DNA of 64,000 bases from positions 1,736,001-1,800,000 of the forward strand of contig NZ_MINI01000038.1 in the NCBI RefSeq assembly GCF_002906855.1, written 5' to 3'. Source of the stretch: Pseudomonas putida (lineage in GTDB: Bacteria; Pseudomonadota; Gammaproteobacteria; Pseudomonadales; Pseudomonadaceae). The notes under the pieces were generated by a model. It saw only the letters and a program-made list of their open reading frames with translations. It was not told the DNA's origin and ran no database searches. The position numbers and the translations under genes were made by a program. Shown here piece after piece: positions 24,149 through 32,219 of this stretch (the stretch's first letter is position 1; every line of letters starts with the position of its first letter).

Positions 24149-26206
24149 ATGGCTAACACGGATGCCTTGAGGCAACAGGGCGCGCGAGCGTTCACGCCGA
24201 CCTTGAAATCGCACTTGGCCTATACGCTGCTCAGCGGCCTGGTGATCATGTTGATGCTCAGCCTGGTGCGCCTGGCGCTGCTGGTCTACAACAGCGACAT
24301 GATCGGCGACACCCCTTACTCGACCGTCGCCGAAGGCTTCTTCAACGGGTTGCGCTTCGACCTGCGGGTGGTGGTGTACCTGAGCATTCCGCTGCTGCTG
24401 GCAATGTTGAGCCCCTGGCTCATGGCCCGGCGCGGGCTGTTCCGCTTCTGGCTGACCGTCGCCTCGAGCGTGGTGATGTTCCTCGGCCTGATGGAGATGG
24501 ACTTCTACCGTGAGTTCCACCAGCGTCTCAACGGCCTGGTCTTCCAGTACATCAAGGAAGACCCGAAGACCGTGCTGAGCATGCTCTGGTACGGCTTCCC
24601 GGTGGTTCGCTATCTGCTGGCCTGGGCCTTTGGCACCTGGCTGCTGAGCCTTCTGTTCAAGGGCATCGACCGCCTGACCCGGGGTACCGGCGAACAGCGC
24701 GTGGCGCCATGGTACGCCCGCGTGGCAGTGTTCATGGTGATTCTGCTGGTGGCGGTGGTCGCCGCCCGTGGCACCCTGCGCCAAGGCCCGCCAATGCGTT
24801 GGGGTGATGCTTTCACCACCGACTCCAACTTCGTCAACCAGTTGGGCCTGAACGGCACCCTGACCCTGATCGACGCTGCCAAGAGCCGCTTCGGCGAAGA
24901 CCGCGCCAATATCTGGAAGCCGGTGCTGAAGCAGGAGCTGGCCACCGAGACCGTGCGCAAGCAGCTGCTGACCGCCAACGACACCCTGGTCGACGCCGAC
25001 GAGGCCGCCGTACGCCGCGATTTCGTGCCGCCGGCTGACCGCACCCTGCCGATCAAGAACGTCGTGGTGATCCTCATGGAAAGCTTCGCCGGTCACTCGG
25101 TAGGCGCCCTGGGCAGCCCGAACAACATCACCCCGTACTTCGACAAGCTGGCCAAAGAAGGCCTGCTGTTCGACCGCTTCTTCTCCAACGGCACCCATAC
25201 CCACCAGGGCATGTTCGCCACCATGGCTTGCTTCCCCAACCTGCCAGGCTTCGAATACCTGATGCAGACCCCTGAGGGTGGCCACAAGCTGTCGGGCCTG
25301 CCGGCGCTGCTCAGTGCCCGTGACTACGATGACGTCTACGTCTACAACGGCGACTTCGCCTGGGACAACCAGTCCGGGTTCTTCGGCAATCAGGGCATGA
25401 CCACGTTCATTGGCCGTAACGACTTCGTCAACCCGGTGTTCTCCGACCCGACCTGGGGCGTGTCCGACCAGGACATGTTCGACCGCGGCAACGAGGAACT
25501 GGCCAAGCACGACCAGAAGAAGCCGATCTACGCGCTGCTGCAGACCCTGTCCAACCACACGCCTTACGCGCTGCCGAGCAACCTGCCGGTCGAGAAGGTC
25601 ACCGGGCAAGGTCGCCTGGACGAGCACCTGACTGCCATGCGCTACTCCGACTGGGCGCTGGGCCAGTTCTTCGAGAAGGCGCGTAAAGAGCCGTACTTCA
25701 AGGACACCCTGTTCGTGATCGTCGGCGACCACGGCTTCGGCAACCAGCAGCAGGTCACCGAGCTGGACCTGGGCCGCTTCAACGTGCCGCTGCTGCTGAT
25801 CGCGCCGGGCATCCAGGAGAAGTTCGGTGCGGTCAACCACACGGTGGGGACCCAGGTCGACATCGTGCCGACCATCATGGGCCGCCTGGGTGGCGAGACC
25901 CGTCACCAGTGCTGGGGCCGCGACCTGCTCAACCTGCCTGAGGGCGACCCGGGCATCGGCATGATCAAGCCGTCGGGCAGCGAGCAGATCGTCGGCTTGG
26001 TCAAGGGCGACCACCTGCTCATCGAGTCCAAGGACATGAGCCCGCGCATGTACCGCTACCAGCTGGGTAGCGAGTTCAAGGCCGAACTGATCGAAAGCCC
26101 TGAGCAGCCGCAGATGCTGCAGCAGCTCGAGGCCTTCATCCAGACCGCGACCAAGAGCTTGCTGGACAACACCGCCGGTGTTGTTCACGCTACGCCAAAG
26201 AAATAA
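24149..26206 (+). CDS. LtaS-like membrane phosphoglycerol/phosphoethanolamine-type transferase (sulfatase fold)
   Basis: A 685-residue protein with five N-terminal membrane helices (about residues 22-220) and a large periplasmic sulfatase-fold domain. Catalytic landmarks are VVVILMESFAG near residue 312, NGTHTHQGMFATM with the expected Thr nucleophile near residue 352, and VIVGDHGFGN near residue 530. This layout matches the LTA synthase/OpgB/MdoB group, which transfers phosphoglycerol, or in some members phosphoethanolamine, to glucans or other envelope polymers. In a Gram-negative the likely target is periplasmic glucan or LPS (inference). ATG 24149 is chosen over upstream in-frame codons lacking a ribosome site. 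A terminator follows. Confidence 0.85.
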   Translation: MANTDALRQQGARAFTPTLKSHLAYTLLSGLVIMLMLSLVRLALLVYNSDMIGDTPYSTVAEGFFNGLRFDLRVVVYLSIPLLLAMLSPWLMARRGLFRFWLTVASSVVMFLGLMEMDFYREFHQRLNGLVFQYIKEDPKTVLSMLWYGFPVVRYLLAWAFGTWLLSLLFKGIDRLTRGTGEQRVAPWYARVAVFMVILLVAVVAARGTLRQGPPMRWGDAFTTDSNFVNQLGLNGTLTLIDAAKSRFGEDRANIWKPVLKQELATETVRKQLLTANDTLVDADEAAVRRDFVPPADRTLPIKNVVVILMESFAGHSVGALGSPNNITPYFDKLAKEGLLFDRFFSNGTHTHQGMFATMACFPNLPGFEYLMQTPEGGHKLSGLPALLSARDYDDVYVYNGDFAWDNQSGFFGNQGMTTFIGRNDFVNPVFSDPTWGVSDQDMFDRGNEELAKHDQKKPIYALLQTLSNHTPYALPSNLPVEKVTGQGRLDEHLTAMRYSDWALGQFFEKARKEPYFKDTLFVIVGDHGFGNQQQVTELDLGRFNVPLLLIAPGIQEKFGAVNHTVGTQVDIVPTIMGRLGGETRHQCWGRDLLNLPEGDPGIGMIKPSGSEQIVGLVKGDHLLIESKDMSPRMYRYQLGSEFKAELIESPEQPQMLQQLEAFIQTATKSLLDNTAGVVHATPKK

Positions 26207-26222
26207 GCATCATGTAGCAAAC

Positions 26223-26250
26223 AGAAAGGGCCGCATTGCGGCCCTTTTCT
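26223..26250 (+). terminator. Intrinsic terminator after the LtaS-like gene
   Basis: AGAAAGGGCCGC, a 3-base loop, then GCGGCCCTTTTCT; the stem is 12 bp and runs into a T-rich end 17 bases after the stop. Confidence 0.9.
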
Positions 26251-26333
26251 GTTGCAGGAACGAATCCCCAGGCCCAAGGTCTGCATTAACAGGTGTCACA
26301 CACCGGGTGTTCTTTGATTGAGAGGGCAATTCA

Positions 26334-26570
26334 ATGAAAGAGTGGGAAGTCATCTTTGCCGACCAGAAAGGCGAGCCAACTACCTTGCTGCTGCACGGTG
26401 AACAGTGCCCCAGCGAGGAGGAAGCGGCCCGCGCCATCCGTTCGCATCTGTTTCCGGTCATGGATGAGCTGGACCTCAACGACTTCCAGGACCGCGCCCC
26501 ATCCCCTACGGCACGCTGGCTCAAGGAGCAGAACGGCGTGATCATCACCAGCATCCACGAAGCGCTCTGA
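26334..26570 (+). CDS. Small conserved hypothetical protein
   Basis: A 78-residue cytoplasmic protein of no recognised family. It is acidic and opens with a beta strand (MKEWEVIFAD), then a helix rich in Glu and Ala (PSEEEAARAIRSHLF), and ends NGVIITSIHEAL. A good ribosome site (GAGAGGG) lies upstream of the ATG. A hairpin and a 174-base gap separate it from the RraB-like gene on the same strand. Confidence 0.65.
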   Translation: MKEWEVIFADQKGEPTTLLLHGEQCPSEEEAARAIRSHLFPVMDELDLNDFQDRAPSPTARWLKEQNGVIITSIHEAL

Positions 26571-26581
26571 ATCACCGGTTG

Positions 26582-26607
26582 GCGTGGTGCCTGCGCAGGC
26601 ACTACGC
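26582..26607. other. Perfect 12-bp hairpin without T-tract
   Basis: GCGTGGTGCCTG / CAGGCACTACGC meet around a 2-base centre, with one G-T pair. It sits 11 bases after the stop of the 78-residue gene and may be a stability element or an unusual terminator. Confidence 0.5.
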
Positions 26608-26744
26608 TGGTGGGAGGTGCCGGCCTTTTCTGCGGCCCTGCATCCATTCAACTCGCGTCTTGCATCAGCTCGATCTGTCGGCAGTGCCGGCAGGTGCGTA
26701 GTGCACGGAAAGTCTATCCATTGCTTTATTCGGGAGGACGATTC

Positions 26745-27077
26745 ATGAGCAGCCTGAACGACGATATCAGCAGCAATGTCCTGCGCCAGATGAAAGCTGG
26801 CGGTTTCGACTTCACCCGCATCCACCCCATCGAGTTCTACGCGGTCTTTCCAGATGAAGCCGGCGCACGACGGGCAGCCGGGCAGTTTCGTGGCGAATCG
26901 TTGAATGCTCAGGTGCGTGAACTGGACGATGGCGCGTGGCATCTGGAACTGAGCAAGGTCATGTACGCCACTTACGGCGGGATTGGTGATTTTGAGGAAG
27001 CCTTCGAGCAGGTCGTTTCACCCTATGGCGGCGAAGTCGAAGGGTGGGGCGTCAAGCAGGAAAGGCTGATTGCCTGA
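26745..27077 (+). CDS. RraB-family (RNase E inhibitor-like) protein
   Basis: A 110-residue acidic protein of the RraB/DUF695-like fold, known in E. coli as an RNase E regulator. It has ISSNVLRQMKAGGFDFTRIH at the N-terminus, EFYAVFPDEAGARRAAGQF near residue 30, and GGIGDFEEAFEQ near residue 80. Whether it inhibits RNase E in this organism is not known. GGGAGGA precedes the ATG at 26745. A REP hairpin follows the stop. Confidence 0.78.
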   Translation: MSSLNDDISSNVLRQMKAGGFDFTRIHPIEFYAVFPDEAGARRAAGQFRGESLNAQVRELDDGAWHLELSKVMYATYGGIGDFEEAFEQVVSPYGGEVEGWGVKQERLIA

Positions 27078-27091
27078 AATGGCTATGTTGC

Positions 27092-27119
27092 CTTCTTCGC
27101 GGGCACGCCCGCGAAGAAG
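27092..27119. repeat. REP hairpin
   Basis: CTTCTTCGCGGGC and GCCCGCGAAGAAG form a perfect 13-bp inverted repeat around two bases, between convergent genes. Confidence 0.8.
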
Positions 27120-27128
27120 CCCCCGATT

Positions 27129-27929
27129 TCAGGGCCGGCGTCCGGCCATATGCCCTAGATAAGCCAGCAGTTCATCCAGCTCCTGCTCACTCAACACGCT
27201 CTCGGCAAACCCCGGCATCCGGGCCTGCGGCCATTGCCGCAAGCTTTGTGGGTCACGAATGTACATGCGCAGGTACTCAGGCCTGAAGTACTCGGTCGGG
27301 TTGTGCGGCACATTCAGGTCCGGCCCGAACTGCGCATCCCCCGCACCATTGAGCCGATGGCAGGCCAGGCAGTTCTGCTGGAACAGGGCAAAGCCTTGGC
27401 GTACCGGGTCAGTGGCCGGCAGCTTTGGGTCGGGCAGCAGCGCCGGAAAACGATGTTCGACCGGCGCCAAGCGGCGGATCGTGGTGACCTGGAAGGGCCA
27501 TTGCTCTGGGCGAATGCCACTCGCTTGCGGCTTGGTCCACACCAGGTAGAACGGCCCGGCACTCGGCTTGCCATCGCCCAGCGCTGGCCATGGCCTGGCC
27601 GGGTCTTCGACCGCCAGCCAGGCGCGTGCCGGGCCCTCCTGCAGTAATGGCCCGGCCGGCATTTCTGCGGCAAAGCCGTCCAGCGCCACGGCCTGCAGAT
27701 GGTCATCGGCCTTGACCCCTTGCAGCAGCGCTGCCACGGGCACGGCGCGATAATGCATGGGCCGCTTGTAGGAAACGTCTTGATCGATGTCGATGTCGCG
27801 GGCCAGAGGGTGCGTCAACAGGTCTTCGCTGGACCACTGCCGGGCACTGTCACCCAGCTCCAGGTGCAACTGCGCCGCCGACAGCGGCAGGCTCAACAAC
27901 AGGGCTAGCAGGGCAGGGCAGTAGCGCAT
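27129..27929 (-). CDS. Secreted c-type cytochrome with SUOX-like N-terminal domain
   Basis: A 266-residue exported protein. A signal peptide (MRYCPALLALLLSLPLSAA) is followed by about 140 residues resembling the molybdopterin-binding beta fold of sulfite-oxidase-type proteins (DVSYKRPMHYRAVPVAALL, GPFYLVW). The cysteine that would bind the cofactor is not seen. The C-terminal third is a class I cytochrome c with NCLACHRLNGAG near residue 185 and a likely Met axial ligand in ARMPGF. It probably shuttles electrons in the periplasm. A 31-residue membrane peptide lies 55 bases upstream on the same strand. Confidence 0.85.
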   Translation of the reverse strand: MRYCPALLALLLSLPLSAAQLHLELGDSARQWSSEDLLTHPLARDIDIDQDVSYKRPMHYRAVPVAALLQGVKADDHLQAVALDGFAAEMPAGPLLQEGPARAWLAVEDPARPWPALGDGKPSAGPFYLVWTKPQASGIRPEQWPFQVTTIRRLAPVEHRFPALLPDPKLPATDPVRQGFALFQQNCLACHRLNGAGDAQFGPDLNVPHNPTEYFRPEYLRMYIRDPQSLRQWPQARMPGFAESVLSEQELDELLAYLGHMAGRRP

Positions 27930-27984
27930 GGGCAGTCTCCGAGCAGAAAGCCGGAAGATTAACCCAAGCGCAGCATTGGCGCTG

Positions 27985-28080
27985 TCAGCCGAACAACCGC
28001 GTGAGGTTGGGAAGAATCAGCAGCAAAGTCGTGGCGAAGAGAATGAGCCCGGCTTGGCGAAGTTTCGATTGTCTGAACAT
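27985..28080 (-). CDS. 31-residue membrane peptide
   Basis: A very short frame with a basic N-terminus (MFRQSKLRQ) and one hydrophobic helix (AGLILFATTLLLILPNL). AAGGCGG lies upstream of the ATG at 28080. It precedes the cytochrome c gene by 55 bases on the same strand. It resembles conserved tiny proteins of pseudomonads and could assist an inner-membrane complex. The evidence is ribosome site, composition and position only. Confidence 0.5.
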   Translation of the reverse strand: MFRQSKLRQAGLILFATTLLLILPNLTRLFG

Positions 28081-28408
28081 GGCGGACCGCCTTTTTGTTG
28101 TTATTCCTGAATACCCGGTGGCTTCCTTGTCGGGTCTGCTTGCCTCATGTATGTGGATATAAACCACCCGAAGGGCGAACGTTAACCATTATTGAGAACC
28201 CTTTGTTCTAAGCAGCTTGATCGAGAATTTCGATTGGCTATGAGGCCAGTGGCCATAGCGCTGGGTAGCTCTGCCTAGACAGCCGCGTAGCCACCTGCAG
28301 TTCCCCGACAAAATGTGACCGTTCGTCAGTGCAGCCTACTTGCTTGTACGTGGCTTTCGCGTCAGTCTCTACAACAGATTTCCACCCATGTCGTTCAGGA
28401 CTATCCCT
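28081..28408. other. 328-base intergenic region
   Basis: No gene is seen. It holds the upstream regions of the 31-residue peptide (leftward) and the amidotransferase (rightward). Two small inverted repeats are present: ATCGA/TCGAT at 28220-28234, and GCTAT-ga-GGCCA with TGGCC-ATAGC at 28237-28259. AT content is higher than in neighbouring genes. Confidence 0.5.
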
Positions 28409-29143
28409 ATGTCGTTACGCATCTGCATCCTTGAAACCGATGTCCTGCGACCGGAGTTGACCGCGCAGTACCAGGGCTACGGAAGGATGTTCGAGCAGCT
28501 CTTCTCGCGTCAGCCGATCGCAGCCGAGTTTCGTGTGTACAACGTGATGAACGGCGACTACCCGCCCGACGGCGAACGCTTCGATGCCTACCTGGTAACA
28601 GGCAGCAAGGCCGATTCGTTCGGTAGCGATCCCTGGATCCAGACGCTCAAGGCCTACCTGCTCAAGCTCTACGAGCGTGGCGAGAAGCTGCTGGGCGTGT
28701 GCTTCGGTCATCAACTTCTGGCACTGACCCTGGGCGGCAAGGCCGAGCGCGCCGAGAAGGGCTGGGGCGTGGGCGTTCACCGCTACTCGCTGGCGGCGCA
28801 TGCGCCGTGGATGGACCCGGAAGTTTCCGAGCTGACCTTGCTGATCAGCCATCAGGACCAGGTTACCGAGCTGCCGGAAGGCGCCACGGTGATTGCCTCC
28901 AGTGACTTCTGCCCGAATGCGGCGTACCACATCCGTGACCAGGTGCTGTGCTTCCAGGGCCACCCGGAGTTCGTCCATGACTACTCCCGGGCACTGCTCG
29001 ATGCGCGTCAGGAGTACCTGGGGGACGAGGTGTACCACAAGGCCATTGCCAGTTTGGCCACCGAGCACCAGGGCGACCTGGTGGGCGAATGGATGATGCG
29101 TTTCATCCAGCAGCCGGCCAAGGCCAGCGACAGCGCCGCCTGA
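28409..29143 (+). CDS. Class I glutamine amidotransferase-like protein
   Basis: A 244-residue stand-alone class I glutaminase domain of the YfeJ type. The nucleophile elbow is GVCFGHQLLA (Cys near residue 97), and the catalytic His and Glu are in QGHPEFVHDY near residue 188. The oxyanion region SKADSFGSD near residue 70 fits. No synthetase domain is fused, so the ammonia acceptor, if any, is a separate protein or the enzyme acts on a gamma-glutamyl compound. The ATG at 28409 is chosen because CAGGA precedes it; ATG 28388 is possible. Confidence 0.87.
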   Translation: MSLRICILETDVLRPELTAQYQGYGRMFEQLFSRQPIAAEFRVYNVMNGDYPPDGERFDAYLVTGSKADSFGSDPWIQTLKAYLLKLYERGEKLLGVCFGHQLLALTLGGKAERAEKGWGVGVHRYSLAAHAPWMDPEVSELTLLISHQDQVTELPEGATVIASSDFCPNAAYHIRDQVLCFQGHPEFVHDYSRALLDARQEYLGDEVYHKAIASLATEHQGDLVGEWMMRFIQQPAKASDSAA

Positions 29144-29201
29144 TCAATTGCCGGGGGCGCTTTGCGCCCTTTCTCGGGCAACTCGGATCGCGAAGAGGCC
29201 C

Positions 29202-30173
29202 TCAAAGCCAGCCAGATTTCTTGAAGCTGGCGAACAGCCCTGAACACCCCAGCACGATCACACCCAGCACCCCGAAGTAGCCATAGTGCCACCCCAGCTC
29301 CGGCATGTTCTGGAAGTTCATCCCGTAGATCCCGGCAATCGCCGTGGGGAAGGCGAGGATCGCCGCCCAGGCGGCAAACTTGCGTTGCACGATGCTCTGC
29401 CGTGACGATTCCAGCAGCATGCCGATCTCGATGGTCTGGCTGGCGATGTCGCGAATGCCGGCCAGGTCCTCCATCTGCCGCGTCACGTGGATCTGCACGT
29501 CACGGAAGTACGGGCGCATGTTCTTGTCGATGAACGGGAAGCTCAAGCGCTGCAGTTCCTCGCTGACTTCCACCATTGGCGCCACGTAGCGGCGCAGGCG
29601 CAGGATGTCGCGGCGCAGGCTGTGCAGGCGCTGGATATCCTCCTCCTGCAGTGTGGTGCTCAGCACGCTCTGTTCCAGCTCCTCGATCTCGCCATGAATG
29701 GCCTCGCTGACCGGCTGGTAGTTCTCGGTGACGAAGTCGAGCAGGGCATACAGCACGAAGTCTTCGCCATGTTCGAGCAGCAGCGGGCGCGCCTCGCAGC
29801 GCTGGCGCACCAGGGCGTAGGATTTCGAGTGGCCGTTGCGGCAGGTGATGATGTAGCCGTTGCCGGCGAAGATGTGGGTTTCGATGAACTCCAGCTTGCC
29901 TTCGTGGCGTACCGGCGAGTAGGTGACGATGAACAGCGCGTCGCCGAAGGTTTCCAGCTTGGGCCGGCTGTGCTTCTCCAGGGCATCCTCGATGGCCAGT
30001 TCGTGCAGATTGAACTGGCACTGCAGGTTGGCCAGCTCCTCGGCGTTGGGCTCTTCCAGGCCGATCCACACGAAGTGCCCCGGCTTGCGCGCCCACTCGC
30101 TGCCTTCGTCGATATTGATGTTGGTGACCTTTCTGCCGGCGGCATACACCGCCGATGCCACGACTCGACCCAT
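29202..30173 (-). CDS. corA: CorA-family magnesium/metal transporter
   Basis: A 323-residue CorA channel. The large cytoplasmic N-terminal domain covers residues 1-260 (long helix IHGEIEELEQSVLSTTLQEE). Two C-terminal membrane helices follow, with the selectivity motif YGMNF at about residue 284 and the second helix in FGVLGVIVLGCSGLFASF, ending in the basic KKSGWL. CorA forms pentamers that let Mg2+, Co2+ or Ni2+ into the cell. The ATG at 30173 (MGRVVAS) is favoured; a GTG at 30197 would add eight residues. A REP half-element lies upstream. Confidence 0.9.
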   Translation of the reverse strand: MGRVVASAVYAAGRKVTNINIDEGSEWARKPGHFVWIGLEEPNAEELANLQCQFNLHELAIEDALEKHSRPKLETFGDALFIVTYSPVRHEGKLEFIETHIFAGNGYIITCRNGHSKSYALVRQRCEARPLLLEHGEDFVLYALLDFVTENYQPVSEAIHGEIEELEQSVLSTTLQEEDIQRLHSLRRDILRLRRYVAPMVEVSEELQRLSFPFIDKNMRPYFRDVQIHVTRQMEDLAGIRDIASQTIEIGMLLESSRQSIVQRKFAAWAAILAFPTAIAGIYGMNFQNMPELGWHYGYFGVLGVIVLGCSGLFASFKKSGWL

Positions 30174-30236
30174 GGTTATCCACTTGTTCGGTTGCACACG
30201 GGTTACAGCTTGGGCTGTAGTTGGCCGTAGAGCAAC

Positions 30237-30261
30237 TGTAGGAGCGAGCTTGCTCGCGATG
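30237..30261. repeat. REP half-element
   Basis: TGTAGGAGCGAGCTTGCTCG followed by CGATG; the core GCGAGC/GCTCGC forms a short hairpin. It lies between the start of corA and the stop of the acyltransferase gene. Confidence 0.7.
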
Positions 30262-30268
30262 AAGCAAA

Positions 30269-30988
30269 CTAGGTCTTTTTCAGTTCACCTTCCATAAGGT
30301 CGATACATTGCTGCATCTGGGTACGGCACTGTTCGATCAATGCCGGCACATCCTGCTGGCTGAGGCCGCTGGTGGCGATCGGTGGCAGTGAACGGATGAT
30401 CACGGTTCGCCGCCGCCAGCTATTCAGGCTCAGGCGCCGGGCATAGCGGCTGACGCACACCGGCACGATCGGCACACCGGCTTCCACGGCCATGTGAAAC
30501 GCACCTTTCTTGAACGCCAGCAGCTGTTCTTCGGGGTTGCGCGTGCCCTCCGGGAAGATCCATATCGAAGTATCGTCGCGCAGGATGCGCGTGGTGGTCT
30601 GCATGGCCTTGCGCGCCTGGTAGGCGTTCTTGCGGTCGATCAGCACGTTACCGCCCAGCCAGAACAGCTGGCCGAACAGCGGAATCCAGCCGAGGCTCTT
30701 CTTGCCGATGGCGACAGTACGTTGCGGCACGACATGGCCGAGGATGAACAGGTCGTAGTTGGACTGGTGATTGGCCACGATCACGCAGCCGGGCGGCTGG
30801 TCCCACAGTGGGCCGACTTCGGCCTTGATCCTGATGCGCATCAGCCAGGTGGCCGGCACGCTGTAGAGGCGGGCGAAGAGACGGCTGTTGTCGCGGTTGA
30901 AGGGGCGCAGCAGGCCGATCAGCAGGCCGAGGGCGCCCGCCAGCAAAAAGTGCAGCCCCAGCAGGAGCATGCGAAGCGAATAAAGCAT
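30269..30988 (-). CDS. 1-acyl-sn-glycerol-3-phosphate acyltransferase family protein
   Basis: A 239-residue PlsC-family enzyme that acylates lysophosphatidic acid to phosphatidic acid at the inner membrane. It has an N-terminal membrane helix (LLLGLHFLLAGALGLLIGLL) and the acyltransferase boxes NHQSNYD (catalytic His and Asp, near residue 75), IDRKNAYQARK, FPEGTRNPEE near residue 148, and VPIVPVCVSR. The ATG at 30988 matches the usual short N-terminus; a GTG at 31000 is possible. Paralogues of PlsC are common in pseudomonads, so this is not certain to be the main enzyme. Confidence 0.9.
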   Translation of the reverse strand: MLYSLRMLLLGLHFLLAGALGLLIGLLRPFNRDNSRLFARLYSVPATWLMRIRIKAEVGPLWDQPPGCVIVANHQSNYDLFILGHVVPQRTVAIGKKSLGWIPLFGQLFWLGGNVLIDRKNAYQARKAMQTTTRILRDDTSIWIFPEGTRNPEEQLLAFKKGAFHMAVEAGVPIVPVCVSRYARRLSLNSWRRRTVIIRSLPPIATSGLSQQDVPALIEQCRTQMQQCIDLMEGELKKT

Positions 30989-31068
30989 GGTACGACTCAC
31001 ACCAGACAGTCGCGGCGCAGTGTACGGCTGTGCACTGGCCGGGGCAAACCTGGTGTGAGCCGGTGCGA

Positions 31069-31758
31069 TCAGCCCATGTGGCCCTGATCGAGCAGAATCG
31101 CCTCGTCCAGAGTATCCAGCAGCCCCTTGCGCACTTTCAGCTTGGTGTTCTTGTGCGCCAGCATGTTCAGCTTCTTCAGCTCGCGGGCAACGCCTTGGGC
31201 GACTTCAAGCAACTGCTCGGCCGGCACCACCTTGTCGAGGAAGCCGGCATCCAGTGCATCCTTGGGCTCGAACATCTCGGCATTGATCACCGAGCGGTGG
31301 AAGGCCGAGCGGCGCAGGCGGTCGCGGGCCAGCTCGATGCCGGCGTGGTGCATGGTCATGCCGATCTGCACTTCGTTCAGGCCGATCTTGTACGGGCCTT
31401 CGACGCCGATGCGGTAATCCGCCGACAACAGCAGGAAGGCACCCTTGGCCACGGCATGGCCGGGGCAGGCGACGATTACCGGGAACGGGTGCGACAGCAG
31501 GCGGCGGGCCAGGGTGGAGCCAGCGGTAACCAGGGCGACGGCTTCTTTGGGGCCGGAGGTCATCACCTTGAGGTCGTACCCCCCGGAGAGGATGCCCGGC
31601 TGGCCGGTGATGATCACCACGGCACGCTCCTGCGTGGCGCGGTCGAGGGCGGCATTGAAGGCCGCGATGACGTCCGGCGAGATGGCGTTGACCTTGCCGT
31701 TGTTCAGGGTCAGGGTGGCGATGCCGTCTTCGGCGTGGTAGGTAATCAGCTCGCTCAT
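31069..31758 (-). CDS. Crotonase/enoyl-CoA hydratase-isomerase family protein
   Basis: A 229-residue crotonase-fold protein, short for the family (about 255 is usual). The oxyanion-hole motifs are PGILSGGYDLKVM near residue 60 and GHAVAKGAFLLLSADYRIG near residue 100. At the position where hydratases have catalytic Glu, EVQIGMTMHHAG carries Glu only at the first position. It may be an enoyl-CoA isomerase or hydratase of unknown substrate. AAAGGA precedes the ATG at 31758. A TetR-like palindrome lies 67 bases upstream. Confidence 0.85.
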   Translation of the reverse strand: MSELITYHAEDGIATLTLNNGKVNAISPDVIAAFNAALDRATQERAVVIITGQPGILSGGYDLKVMTSGPKEAVALVTAGSTLARRLLSHPFPVIVACPGHAVAKGAFLLLSADYRIGVEGPYKIGLNEVQIGMTMHHAGIELARDRLRRSAFHRSVINAEMFEPKDALDAGFLDKVVPAEQLLEVAQGVARELKKLNMLAHKNTKLKVRKGLLDTLDEAILLDQGHMG

Positions 31759-31824
31759 TGCAGGGTCCTTTGGGGGGCGTGGCGCTGACGTTACCCAGCG
31801 CCGAAGGCCAGGTAAAGCAGCAAG

Positions 31825-31842
31825 GCTGACTGGTCGGTCAGC
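31825..31842. promoter_or_regulatory. Possible TetR-type operator
   Basis: GCTGAC / GTCAGC inverted repeat around TGGTCG, upstream of the crotonase gene. The shape resembles operators of TetR regulators of fatty-acid genes. No TetR gene is in the window. Confidence 0.4.
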
Positions 31843-31890
31843 GTTTATTGGTCCCTCCATGCAAATACATGAAAAATTTGAAAAAAATGC

Positions 31891-31919
31891 TTGCCAAAGA
31901 AAAGCTCTTCTACTAAATT
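31891..31919 (+). promoter_or_regulatory. Sigma-70 promoter of tRNA-Ser
   Basis: TTGCCA (31891-31896), a 17-base spacer and TAAATT (31914-31919), followed by the GC-rich discriminator AGCGCGCC. The tRNA begins about 32 bases after the expected start. Confidence 0.75.
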
Positions 31920-31957
31920 AGCGCGCCTCGACGGGGTGAAAGCCTTGAAGAGAAAAC

Positions 31958-32047
31958 GGTGAAGTGTCCGAGTGGTCGAAGGAGCACGCCTGGAAAGTGT
32001 GTATACGAGAAATCGTATCAAGGGTTCAAATCCCTTCTTCACCGCCA
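31958..32047 (+). tRNA. tRNA-Ser(GGA)
   Basis: A 90-base class II tRNA with encoded CCA. The acceptor stem GGTGAAG pairs with CTTCACC. The anticodon loop CTGGAAA gives GGA. The long variable arm (about TATACGAGAAATCGTAT) and the TTCAAAT T-loop are typical of serine tRNA. Confidence 0.96.
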
Positions 32048-32056
32048 CATTCTGCG

Positions 32057-32090
32057 AAAGCCCCCGAGCTGAAAAGTTCGGGGGCTTTTT
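32057..32090 (+). terminator. Terminator of tRNA-Ser
   Basis: AAAGCCCCCGAGCT and AGTTCGGGGGCTTT form a 14-bp stem (one G-T pair) closed by GAAA and followed by T residues. Confidence 0.93.
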
Positions 32091-32110
32091 GCATTCTGCG
32101 CTTGGCGATC

Positions 32111-32204
32111 CCTTGTAGGAGCGGGCTTGCCCCGCGAACACCGGCAACGCCGGTGCCAGCCACCGCGTCGCCCCCGTTCGCGGGACAAGCCCGCTCCTAC
32201 AAGG
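32111..32204. repeat. Inverted pair of REP elements
   Basis: A 29-base arm starting CCTTGTAGGAGCGGGCTTG is inverted at 32176-32204 with a single mismatch. A CACCGGC/GCCGGTG hairpin lies between the arms. The pair separates tRNA-Ser from the 3' end of the TonB receptor gene. Confidence 0.9.
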
Positions 32205-32219
32205 CTATGTGTGAGCCTG

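Noticed and set aside
23516..26188. Minus-strand frame of about 890 codons
   Set aside because: It is antisense to the LtaS-like gene and the small membrane protein. It has repetitive His, Gln and Arg composition, no known motif, and no ribosome site.
31958..32204. tRNA-Ser as an island attachment site
   Set aside because: No integrase gene or duplicated 3' tRNA end was seen downstream; a terminator and a REP pair follow directly.
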